Of a stretch of DNA of 64,000 nucleotides, positions 26,652 through 37,555 are shown piece by piece. Numbering within the stretch: position 1 is the first letter of the stretch; every line of letters begins with the position of its first letter. The DNA is from Corticium candelabrum. Its lineage: Eukaryota > Porifera > Homoscleromorpha > Homosclerophorida > Plakinidae. Under the pieces are notes generated by a model. The model was not told the DNA's origin, searched no databases, and saw only the letters and a program-made list of their open reading frames with translations. The DNA lies in NCBI RefSeq assembly GCF_963422355.1, contig NC_085085.1, forward strand, positions 14,924,843 to 14,988,842. The letters run 5' to 3'. The translations under genes were made by a program, and so were the position numbers.

Positions 26652-29045
26652 GGTGACTTCTACACAATATTAATGAAAGAATATAATATGTCTACCTTCC
26701 TTAGGAGTACGAGACTTAACAGTGATGACTAAGAACAACCAGTCCGTATTGGTAAGCACATACAGCAATGGATTATTGCTCTCACAGGAAGCACCTAAAG
26801 TGAACATGGCTCTGGTTGTTATCCAGTACTTTGGGATAACCTGTGGTTTCTCTGCACCCTATGTTGCTGGCCAAATTGACTACGCCATGACACAGGCATG
26901 TGACTATAGCTTAGAAAACCATCTGTGAGACTGTAATTCGACATGTAACTGTCAACATTGGGTAGGAAAAGATGACACCAGTTCTTGTGGGCTATAATCC
27001 TGTATCACTAGCAAGAAATGCTCCAATTGAAAAGTGGCCAGAAAAAACCTGTAGACAAGTCAGTAGAAAAGCCCGACAAACCATGGCTGTGATAGTCCAT
27101 ACTCACAGTTATTGTCTGTAGGTGTTTAGTCAGTTGGAAAAAGAAGAAAAGAAAAATCGTGGCTTTGTTCTTAATCCTATTATTGGACCAGAGCCAGTTA
27201 CAGGTTTTGAATTTGAAACTCAGAGTCAGACACTCTATAATCTAGTTAATTCTACTTGCAGGATCAACAAGAATGAAAGGTGGGACCACCACAAAGGTGT
27301 TACTGGAAACAATTTTTCTGGCAGCTTTAAATCAATCTCTCAATGAATCTGGCAAACACATTGATGAATGTACACCTAAGAGGTGCAGAAACTCAGAAAT
27401 AAGTGAATCAATCATACGCAATATATTGGGATTCTATCAACAAGCAATTACAGCAGGATATCGGTACCAACCAGTAGATATAAAAACAATTCTGTTAAGT
27501 GATTGTGAACCAGAAATCACACTGCAGGTCAGCTCATTTATCTTTGGCTGATTTGATGAGCAAGGCTGGTGATTGTCTTCGAAAACCTGACTCCCATCTC
27601 TACTACATCGGTGTTGATGCATTTGGTCTCATCAGGTAAGCCCATTGTTTACCTCATACTGTCATCATATTTATTTAGTGTAATACTTTGCAAAGTCTCA
27701 TTGATGGAGCAGAAATGCTTGATACATTTGGATCTAGTGTGGACGATGTGAGAGGATTCGTGGAAGGTGGTTGGACAACATGTGACACTATCAGTGGTAT
27801 ATTACAAATGGACAACTATCTCATCCATCTTTGTAACATCAGTCTGCAACATTTGCAGGAGACATTAGCAAGCTAGGTCACGTGTACAAAATATCAACTG
27901 AACATTTCGAGTCAGATATCTTACCTGTCCTGACAGCTAATGACATGGTCATCCTTGTTGGCCCTGAAGTGACGTCAACACAGCTACTACAGAGGTAATG
28001 TCCACACATTCTGTATTACAAATCAATTTCATATAAAAGTTTACAATGTTACCATATTTTTCTTACTAGACTGACCTTATGTCCAGCTCAGCTTGCCAAG
28101 ATCACGATTGCTGCAAATGGCCGTGCACCTACAAGTCAAATACTAACATCTAGGTTTGAGCAATAAGAAGTGACCATTTGAATGGTTCAATGTCAGCATC
28201 ATACTTACCAATAACAAACAACACTCTAAACAAATAAGGATAAATAGATTAGCATTAAATATAACTGTTTGCTGTATACAGTATCAGAATTTAACAATCA
28301 AACAGTATTTATAATATTGTATTAGATATTGCGCAGAAGCTGTCCTTACTCCTTCCAAATGGACTGACTTCAATACAGCTGATTCATTTCTTCTGGGTAA
28401 AACGTTTTAATGCAAGTGTACTCATAATCTTCTTAACACCGGTCTATTCATGTATCTAGTGGAAGAAATTGATCAACTAGGAAAAGAGGTGATGGTGAAG
28501 GTCGCCCTTTGTGCCGTGTCAACTGCAGCCAACATTTTAATTGGCAGAGTGTATAGCAATATCATGATCAACCTCGCTGTAGCTAACGACAAGGTAGAGA
28601 TATAATGCATATGTTATACACATGAATTCCAGTTTAAGCTGCAATTTCTCTTAAGCTATTTTATCGATCTGTTGAAATCATTTCACAACTGAGCAACTCA
28701 TCTGTAGCGGTTTCTCGGTCTTCTTTGCTACATGCTATCTATGGCAGTGAGACGCTGACAAACGAAGTATGAGACTTGCTTATTCATCAGTGAATCAATA
28801 TGACATTAACTGCAATTAGATTGAGATGAAGCCGGTGTCTGAACATGTTCTTGCAGCCTTGAAAGTCAAAATGGTAAAAGCTATTAAACTGTACGAGATA
28901 TTTACTAGTAGATATGTCAACTATAGTTTCATTCTAGGTTGTTCCAACAGCCATAGTACTTGCTAGTGGAAAAGCAAGTACTGTTTGTGAAGCAAAGAGG
29001 ATGATACAAGCAGCTAAAAGCATTCGACTGTTATTGAAACCATGA
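23111..29045 (+). CDS. GCKR: Glucokinase regulatory protein paralog A (SIS domains)
   Basis: Nineteen exons, all in phase: 23111-23185, 23277-23408, 23473-23499, 23557-23595, 23657-23792, 26705-26751, 26827-26895, 26966-27058, 27122-27203, 27262-27463, 27528-27635, 27696-27796, 27859-27994, 28070-28153, 28326-28396, 28460-28593, 28656-28766, 28820-28873, 28938-29045; 602 residues (human GCKR 625). Key motifs: phosphosugar loop FGGCGTSGRT (residues 82-91), GITCGFSAPYVAGQIDYAM, GSTRMKGGTTTKVLLET, GSSVDDVRGFVEGG, and the helical cap ending PVSEHVLAALKVKM. GCKR binds fructose phosphates and controls glucokinase; related to bacterial MurQ. The intron after exon 7 has a GC donor (CAG|GCATGT). Intron 5 (2.9 kb) contains (CAGA)n arrays and a LINE. 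An in-frame upstream ATG at 23021 would add 30 residues. Confidence 0.93.
23990..24872. repeat. Cluster of short repeats, each ending in (CAGA)n
   Basis: Four copies or part copies share a 3' part like TATAATAGTTCAATGTTTGA, then AAATATATGTATTGACAGAC, and run into CAGA tracts at about 24117-24192, 24514-24547, 24692-24714 and 24780-24872. Upstream parts also resemble one another (CCCTGCTAGGGT, CCAAGCCGTATTGGCTTGG, CCCTGCATTG). A related copy is at about 43360-43530. This looks like a short interspersed family with a CAGA tail, not just random microsatellites. Confidence 0.6.
24873..26592 (-). mobile_element. 5'-truncated LINE with RT and restriction-like endonuclease remnants
   Basis: On the minus strand the 5' end begins inside the reverse transcriptase, just before the catalytic box (VLAYLDYLFVVG; the usual YxDD is YLDY, so the second Asp is lost). 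It continues with ILGIPIG, RATLLLRFCHVTRMNYL, a CCHC-like piece (CECGVELDGTGYHLLTC) and a C-terminal segment with RPDILMFDRSSTELDVS and YEALLVQ, fitting a PD-(D/E)XK restriction-like endonuclease as in R2/NeSL/Dong-like non-LTR clades. The reading frame shifts at least four times, so it is dead. About 280 bases of 3' UTR follow. Both ends lie against (CAGA)n, that is (TCTG)n on the element strand. It is in intron 5 of GCKR A. Confidence 0.75.
26593..26652. repeat. (CAGA)n array, right flank of the LINE
   Basis: Pure CAGA repeat immediately right of the LINE 5' end; the matching left array ends at 24872. Confidence 0.9.
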
Positions 29046-29918
29046 CAAGCAGATCTCTTGAAAACAGACAAGATGGTAATGTGCAAAAGAGAAGTAGTGA
29101 TACACACTCTTTGCAGCAACAGTTTTAGTGTCTGCTGTATAGTCACACAACAGGTAGCTGTATTACAAGTCTAGTTATATATATATATATTAATACATAT
29201 CATGCATGGTAAGTTTTTCAACTGTTAGCAATATTGTAGTTTGTATTGAAAAAATTTCAACATTTTAGACCGATATGCAGCAATATCACTGCTACATGCA
29301 TGCGAAACGCTTACACTGGCAACCACCTTTCCTCGGTTCACCGTCTTTCCTAATTAATCGACTGATTGTGACCTACATGTATGTAATTCCAACCGTTGCT
29401 ACAGTAACCCAGATAGAAGACGCTAGAGTTACCGTATGGATTCAACAGAAGCGTTTGCTCTAGTTCATCAGCCAACAAACCTCAGCTCTTCAGCAGAAAA
29501 NNNNNNNNNNNNNNNNNNNNNNNNNNNNNNNNNNNNNNNNNNNNNNNNNNNNNNNNNNNNNNNNNNNNNNNNNNNNNNNNNNNNNNNNNNNNNNNNNNNN
29601 NNNNNNNNNNNNNNNNNNNNNNNNNNNNNNNNNNNNNNNNNNNNNNNNNNNNNNNNNNNNNNNNNNNNNNNNNNNNNNNNNNNNNNNNNNNNNNNNNNNN
29701 CCAAATTGTCGATTCTTCCCATTATAGCTAGTACTAGTTATTAACAAATATCCGGGAACTGAATTATTGCACCACTAGGTTGTACGTTTACTGTAGGTAC
29801 ACTGTACTGGGCCACCTATCGTGAAGGGGGTTTGGCCACGCGAGACTATACGTGTAAGCGGATGTAGCAGGTTTTACTCTACGAATCCCACGCAGCTGCA
29901 GCAGCCGTAGGGAACACC
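29046..29918. other. Intergenic stretch between GCKR paralogs with assembly gap
   Basis: Holds 200 N at 29501-29700 and otherwise nothing recognised. True spacing between the paralogs is therefore unknown. Confidence 0.9.
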
Positions 29919-30590
29919 ATGCAGACAAGAATAACCGAGCTTCCTAACAGACTAACGGAAAACATTGATGCAGCGTCACCAGAGGCATGCACAGATGCTT
30001 GAGTTTCCTTGTTTTCGAATACAATAATTATTGCATTGTGTTGCAGGAAATTCTCGAAATGCTGCAGCAGTGTGATGAGCAAATGTTTGAGGGATGGGAA
30101 TGCTATCCCCACGTAGCTTCTGACTGTCACGTAAAAACGCTCGCTACAACAGCATCTGTCGCTGCAGAGATGCTAGAGGTATAGGATAGCACAAGCAACA
30201 CCGCAGTGTGGGTGATGGATCAAAGGTCATGATCGACCCACTGCGATCTCTCATTTGGGTGATGCTCTCAATCTATATTGAGAAATACTTGGCAACTCAG
30301 TGTGAACACGCCCTAGCGTTGTTCAACTGATTGCGTGAAATGACATGATGAGAGTGACTGAACACTGTGCCATGGGCACGTGAGACTGCATGCATGAGGT
30401 CTCTGTGCACGCATGATCATATCTGCAGTTTCTCGCTTACATCAACAATACAATTTAAACACCATACAATATATGACGTCCATTCTATAAAGAATGTCGA
30501 CCTAGACCCTGGAGCGTATAGCTACCTAGTTGTTCCATGTATTTGTCCTAAAAGGTTACCATTCCAGCAGACTTTTAGAATATAGTTACA

Positions 30591-30661
<71 letters not shown>

Positions 30662-31773
30662 CCTGTCCTTCATGACCAGTTGGATAGTAGATACTCCAAC
30701 ATTGCAACATAACCGCATCATAGATAAATCGTAGAATGAAAAACATTAATAATTAATTAGGCACTGACTTTATGTATTTATTTTTGTTTTGGCAGAACAA
30801 CATTAAGAATGATTCGAAAAATGTAAGTCTGGAGCATATCAATAATCGTTGAGAATATGTTGTCTTAATTATTATAATTTACTATTTCTATGCAGGCATT
30901 TGTTTTCAGCGGCTGTGGTACAAGTGGCAGAATTGTATGTCACTCGTATACACAGGCACACTTATTTGCACCTCTGTTTGACAATGTATTGATTAATTAA
31001 GGCATGGCTGTGTGCTCGAACATTCAACCAATGCCTTGACAAGTTTAGCATATGTCCTTGCTTCCACTACCTCATCGCTGGCGGAGATCCCAGTCTGATT
31101 AGAGGACAAGAACTACCAGAAGACAATCCAATTCAAGGTTTAATGCAATTAAATAATGCAGAAATATACATTAATTAAAACATTTGCTTCCTTAGGAGTT
31201 CAAGATCTTCAACAGTTTGTTGAAGGCAATGACTCTGTTATGGTTAATCAATAAATTAACTATAAAGCTTGTGCAGCTGTTTTAATTTAGTATTCTTCTA
31301 TTCTAATTTTTAGTATTTTGGTATTACGTGTGGCCTTTCTGCTCCATATATAGCAGGACAGATTGACTATGCCATGAAACAGGTTAGTAACTTACACAAT
31401 ATGGCAATTTTTCTCACTAGATGTTTTTCTCGTTTCTTGATTCAGGAAGCAATAACACCTGTGCTAATAGGTTTCAATCCTGTGTCTCTGGCAAGGGACA
31501 TACCAATCGAAAACTGGCAGAAAAAAACTTGCAGACAGGTGTGTCACACCTAATACACAAAACCAATTTCACAAGTTCGTACACTACTTTATGATAAATT
31601 TGGCAGCTGATACTATGAATTGAAGGGCGAGAAACAATGTGGCAGAGGCTAGAGAAACATCTCAGAATGTCTATTCTTTAGTTTTATCCTTATAGATCTA
31701 CAGGCACAACGGTACAGCTTCACTACCCTCGCGTAGGCAGACCCTTTCCTGCTTACAATTTTACAGCTGCTTC

Positions 31774-31839
<66 letters not shown>

Positions 31840-33717
31840 ACTAACACGTAGCTGAATGATGTAGGTATTTCTTTGCCTTGAAAATGAAGTCATGCACAAC
31901 CGTGGTTTCATTCTCAACCCAATTGTTGGACCAGAATCAATTGCCGGTACAAACACTAATAATTGCGACTCCACTGGTAAAGACAATGTTGCAAATTTGT
32001 TGAATTAGGATCCACAAGAATGAAAGGTGGCAGCATGACTAAGATTCTCCTGGAAACTATCTTCCTTACCGCACTGAATCAAGTGATTATCTCATGCCCT
32101 TGTCCCTCTGCTGGCCGAGTCAGTCTCTCTACAACAGACGACACAACAGAGCAGACACCTGAAATGACCAAGAATATGTCAGATTGTTTGAGTACGAACG
32201 GTGCTGAAAGTACGGTACTTGTTCGGAGTTTATTGGACTTGTATCATCGTGCAGCTCAAGCAGCATATAGGTACAGTTAGGATCATTCTACAAGGCAACT
32301 GATATAGATTTACACACTTTGTTGCAGTTCAGATAAAAGGAATCTTTCCGTTGTCTTGAACTGTGCTGGTGAAAGTCTTCGTAAACCTCAGGGTCATGTC
32401 TATTACCTTGGCTCGGAATCATTTGGCTTGATTGGGTTAGTTCATATACGATATCCTCTATACCTTTTGGCATATAAGTTGTGCTGGTTTTGTTCAGACT
32501 TGTTGATGGGTCAGAGATGCTGGCAACATTTGGTGCCAGTCTGGATGATGTGAGAGGATTTGTTGAGGGTGGATGGTCAACTTGCAAAAATCAGAATGGT
32601 ACATGCACTGCCCTTTCCATGCCTTTCAGTGCTGCTGATCCATGTGTGTTATGCGCAGGAGACATCAGTAGCAAAGGTCGTGTGTTCAGAATATCAACGG
32701 ATCATTTCAAGGCAGATATTCTGCCACACCTGACCAGTGATGATCTTGTAATATTTCTCGGCCCCGAGATCAGTTCATCTTGTCTATTGGACAGGTCTTA
32801 CTTTCTGTCAAGTGATATAGCCAATACTCACATGATAGATGTTATTTAATTAAAAGGCTTTCTATGAGTCATGCTCAACTAGCATGCATTTCCATAGCGG
32901 AATTTGATGGCCACAGTCATCGCCCGATGATTTCCGAATCAAGGTATAGTATAGTAGTAAAGTATTATGTTAGAATCATGAGGTTAACATGCACTTCAGA
33001 TACTGTGTCAACCCTGTTCTTAAACCACCTCAATGGACAGGCACAAGCAGCTTTGCATTGGGTACAGTACCACATGGTAATACTAGTCTATTGTAACCTC
33101 ATCTCAATGGGTGTTTGTACCTTTTGTACCAGCTAATGATGCAGAAATGCTGGCTACCGAGCTGAGTGTGAAGATAGCAGTCAACGCAATTTCTACAGGA
33201 GCAAACACTCTGACGGGGAGAGTGTACAAGAATGCAATGATAAACGTGACTGTTGCCAATAACAAGGTATAAACACAGTGACCAAGGCTGGCACATGTTG
33301 CAAATCACAACTTCCGTCTCCTCTAGCTCTTTCATCGATCAATCAACATCATCTCCCAGCTAAGTCAAAGACCTGTAGAAGCATGTCGTGCTGCTCTGCT
33401 GTCAGCAATCTACAGCACAAATATAGCACTCGATAAAGTGTTTCTTCTGCACACATACAACGTGATATAAATTGCCTTATGATGTGGTTTCTGTAGGTTG
33501 ACAAGAAGCCAATTTCAGAGCATATATTGATGGCAGTGAAAGTCAAAATGGTGCCATTGCCCAGTCATTCTAATTTCATCTATGAATTATTAACTTTTGA
33601 TTTTAGGCCGTTCCTACTGCTATACTCATTGCTAGTGGAAAAGCGAAAACAGTCAGTGAAGCACAAAGAATGCTCCAGTCAGTAACAAGCATCCGCCTAT
33701 TAGTACAGCAAATTTGA
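29919..33717 (+). CDS. GCKR: Glucokinase regulatory protein paralog B (SIS domains)
   Basis: Nineteen exons matching paralog A one for one: 29919-29984, 30047-30178, 30796-30822, 30896-30934, 31002-31137, 31196-31242, 31314-31382, 31446-31538, 31865-31946, 32009-32270, 32328-32435, 32498-32598, 32659-32794, 32857-32943, 33000-33061, 33133-33266, 33327-33437, 33497-33550, 33607-33717; 618 residues. Motifs: FSGCGTSGRI, GITCGLSAPYIAGQIDYAM, GSTRMKGGSMTKILLET, GASLDDVRGFVEGG, PISEHILMAVKVKM. Most exon lengths are identical to A; exon 10 is 60 nt longer (a Thr/Ser-rich insert) and exon 15 is 9 nt shorter. The first intron has a GC donor (GAG|GCATGC), where A has GT. Intact, so both copies are probably working genes from a tandem duplication. 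Confidence 0.93.
30594..30659. repeat. (TA)n microsatellite
   Basis: Pure TA repeat in intron 2 of GCKR B. Confidence 0.95.
31779..31836. repeat. (CA)n microsatellite
   Basis: CA repeat 29 bases upstream of the exon 9 acceptor of GCKR B. Confidence 0.95.
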
Positions 33718-34068
33718 CAAAACGCATTGCAATGACAGGCAATTACGTAGACATATTCCATTGTTGTACAGGCAATTAAGTTATCCAGTTATAATACCAC
33801 TCCACTTATAATCACATGATGTTTACTCAATACATTCGAGTGTAAGTTACATGTACTTACATACACAACAATTGCTAGCAGTATTGACATCAGTGTGCCA
33901 TGTGGTACGTGTTTTATTTCCGCCCGCCTACCCACACACATTCCCAACCTCAAATCCAGCTTACAGACAAGTGAAAGTTACAAATCCCTGCAGTTGGAGT
34001 ACCAGACAACCAATGCATTTCAAACCACCATTCTACAACAGAAAGTCATTACAAGACCGTACAGCATC
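33718..34068. other. Convergent intergenic space GCKR B / UBE2L3
   Basis: 351 bases between opposed stop codons. No feature recognised. Confidence 0.6.
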
Positions 34069-34633
34069 TTATTTTGCCTTATCATGAGCATGTTGTTTCA
34101 CGAGTTCCAGAGCTTTCTTGTCGAATCTTTCTCGATTCTTTACATATTCTTCAGCAATATCTGCACGAAGTGGATGATCAGGCTCTGGTTCATCCACTAA
34201 ATCTACCAGACTTTGCATCACTAAACACAACAACAAACTATTATCAAACTATTATGCAATGTTATTCCACAAAGAGCAGAGCAACCTTGGTCTGTTTTAA
34301 CTGCTGGCTTCCAGTTTTCAGCACTAATAATAGGCAAACACACCTGCCCCTTTTCGTCAACATTCGGGTGATAAATTGGTGTCTTGAATGTAATCTTAGA
34401 TGCACAGCAACAGAATCATGCAATTAGTCAATTTTCCAAGCAAACCTGATCAGACCTTAGGCGGCTTAAAGGGATATTCAGCAGGAAAAGCAATATCGAT
34501 CAAGAATTGACCTTCTTTGAAGGGCATTTTAGTCTAAAACACACAGATACGTTGTAATCTCAATAGTCATCACTCAAGATGAATACATGATCATTTGTCA
34601 GTCCAGAAATGTGGTGTGTGTGTGTATGTCGTG

Positions 34634-34689
<56 letters not shown>

Positions 34690-34690
34690 T

Positions 34691-34789
<99 letters not shown>

Positions 34790-36699
34790 AAATGATATGC
34801 TTTGCAGAAAATTGCCTTCACATTCAGACCAAGCAAGCAAGGCACACAAACTAGATGCTACAGTAGCACACTGAAATCTCTGTATATTCAACTAACTAAA
34901 GAATAATTCCCCAAGCAAACACAGCTATATCGATATATTAACACCAAACTTACAAATGAGATGCACGTCTAGAACAGATCCGTCTTTCATGAGCTATCTT
35001 TTCAGTTAAATGAGCAATCACACCAACTACACAACTACATTCTACAAGCTTGGCATATAATACTCCTTTCATGTCACTCGGTGTATCATTCAAGCAATCA
35101 ATAGTCAACGCAGCTAATCAGTTATACACAATTTTTTCTTGAAAACATATGATTCAAGTCTGCTGAGACCCATTGGCATGTGCACGCCTGGAGTTAATGA
35201 GCAATGCAATGCACATGCACGAGTGCAAGCAAATGTTCAGATGACTGCATGACCAAGTGTGCCGCACATAAAATTTCCTAGGCCAACCATATTCATAGCT
35301 CATACAATCCTGAAATCTGCTCTGATCACCAGTAGTTAATGTGGTTGTTGAGATTACACGGTCACCCAACAAATGGTTGTTAATGTACTCAATATAATTC
35401 TCCTAGTAAAATTGTGTAAAGGTATAGCAATGATGCCTAGGAAAGAAGTGGCATAAAATTGAAACTGGGCAAAAACTGATTCAGTCAGGTGATTGGAAAC
35501 AAGCAATTTTAGCTTGGCCAATCTCACAACTAGCTGCCGTCGTCCCTGATACACAAGACAACAGTTATTTCTGAGGGCTGTCACCAACTTGACTAACCAG
35601 AGTCAAATATGTTAAACAGGCAACTGGTTAGGCAACCATTGGTTATGACAAACTGCAGTATTTTCTAGAGTGAAGTTCCCGTCTGCATCGTGTCATGTGT
35701 ATGTGAACCAAAACACCACAATATACAGTACAAATACGCTGCTGGTTATATTGTAATCACACGACTTACAGGAACAATGAGACAATGCCATAGTAGAATA
35801 TTATCATCTGTTGTGACCCTTTTGCAATAGGAGATGGTCTTAGCGTCAATCTTTTTCTGGATGTCAACTAGTTCCTAGATAATTCATTAAACGTTATTAG
35901 TCACACACTATATACCACTGCTGAGTAAGAAAAATTCATATTTCTACATTCTAGATGATGAACGCATGAATTCAAACATAAAATAGAAACACAACATATA
36001 CAAATTGAAGCACAACTGCGCTACCGTCACATCAAGCTTGCACATGTTCAGCTAGCAGTGTGACTACTACACAGTGTGACTACTACACAGTGTGATTATT
36101 ACACATAGTCACAGCAGATAGGATAACAACAGAGGACTAGTGAACGGCTACTTCAAATAGAAACTAAACCTCTAGACGCTAGTCAGGGTACATCGCTCTC
36201 AGACGAATGACAAAGACTCCCCCTATCTCTCCTCTAAACCTCCAATCATCTAGTTTGAGTTTCAAAGCGACAGACTACTTCAGACACGTGAACAACAATG
36301 CTTCAGTGCTGACATATCCAAATCCACACCGGCCTCCCTCCTCTACTCTCGGTTGACTCTAACAAGCCTCGTCATCGTGAATCAAAGAACACACGGTGAC
36401 ATACACATGATGGTTGATTGTAGCTCTTAGAAATGTACGTTATATAATAGCCTTAGAAGTCCATAACTTATGGCTAGTATTCGTTTCCGTCAGAGAGATG
36501 TGAGCAGTCGATGTTAGAAATCTGAAGGTAGCCACACGTGCACTCGGAAGGAAGTCCGATACCCAAGAATTCAGGATTCTGCGTCGCTGTCCGTCTCAAC
36601 AGCCGAGTCGTTCGTAAACACTTAAAATTTGTAATTCATAGACATCGTGTCTAAAGAAAAGCTTTCTCTCACCTTCTGCAGTCTCCTGGTAGCAGCCAT
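34069..36699 (-). CDS. UBE2L3: Ubiquitin-conjugating enzyme E2 L3 (UbcH7-like)
   Basis: Five exons in phase: 36673-36699, 35770-35874, 34456-34533, 34286-34394, 34069-34220; 156 residues (human 154). It starts MAATRRLQK. The UBC fold shows [11 protein letters not shown], then [20 protein letters not shown] with the HPN triad (79-81) and catalytic Cys 89, then [11 protein letters not shown] and [11 protein letters not shown] as in human UBE2L3. UBE2L3 accepts ubiquitin from E1 and works with HECT and RBR ligases such as parkin; it lacks lysine reactivity. The second exon is the most diverged part. Nothing is broken. Confidence 0.95.
34612..34790. repeat. Long (TG)n microsatellite
   Basis: Nearly 180 bases of TG, in the UBE2L3 intron between exons 2 and 3. 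Confidence 0.95.
36056..36106. repeat. Three-copy 16-bp tandem repeat
   Basis: CAGTGTGACTACTACA twice, then the variant CAGTGTGATTATTACA. In UBE2L3 intron 1. Confidence 0.8.
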
Positions 36700-36978
36700 T
36701 GCTTGAAGTGATGAAATGCGCAAGCGTAGACTTATGTCAACTTATCATCCACACCCACCTTTTTGATATCTATATGATGACCAGACCTGTAGAAGTTAGC
36801 AGTTTAGTTAGCGCTATGCTAGAATTCTTAGTACAAGCAAATAATACTAAATACCATCAAGCTGCTGTATTTAAAAATTTTTTTAATAACACGTGATGGT
36901 GGTCTAAACCTCTACTTATCTGTTCATCTCATCAACTTGGAACACATCCTATATGCACAAGTAGTTCCTACACACAGA

Positions 36979-37065
<87 letters not shown>

Positions 37066-37555
37066 CACACTTCTACGTTTTATGATGTATTTCTACAACA
37101 TACAGATCAGAAATTAATAGTAACCATAGAAATATTACAAATATAGTGAGACTTTAGATATCTGGTAGTTTGTTTGCAAAGATTAAGAGAGCGTGTCAGG
37201 CCTACTACCCTCAGCAATTGACAATTGCATTACATGTGTAGCTCTGAAATACTTAGATGCATTATCTCAAGATTCAAAAGAGCTTGCTACAAAACGTTGA
37301 AGTGAGGAAAACCAATAGTCCATCATCTGAAAAGTCCCCATTCTCGCCTCAGACATGTCTTAATTTTTGCCTACATACTATCGTTTTTCATTGGTATGAT
37401 AACAATCACCACTGTATTCCTCCTCCTTTTCTTGTGCAATTTCAACTTCTGATGTGAGGTGACATTTCTCGATTTATTGTATCATGTCACAAGAACTAGT
37501 GTACATTGTACTTTTCTAGCAATTCAAAACACACCGTTGTGTCAATCAAATACGT
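36700..37555. other. Intergenic UBE2L3 / eIF4H with (CA)n at 36979-37070
   Basis: Besides the 90-base CA tract, no gene or site is recognised. Confidence 0.7.

Noticed and set aside
32599-32658. Reading through GCKR B intron 12 as coding (adds a Cys/Ala-rich 20-residue insert)
   Set aside because: It has GT-AG ends, is 60 bases, and paralog A has an intron at the same place.
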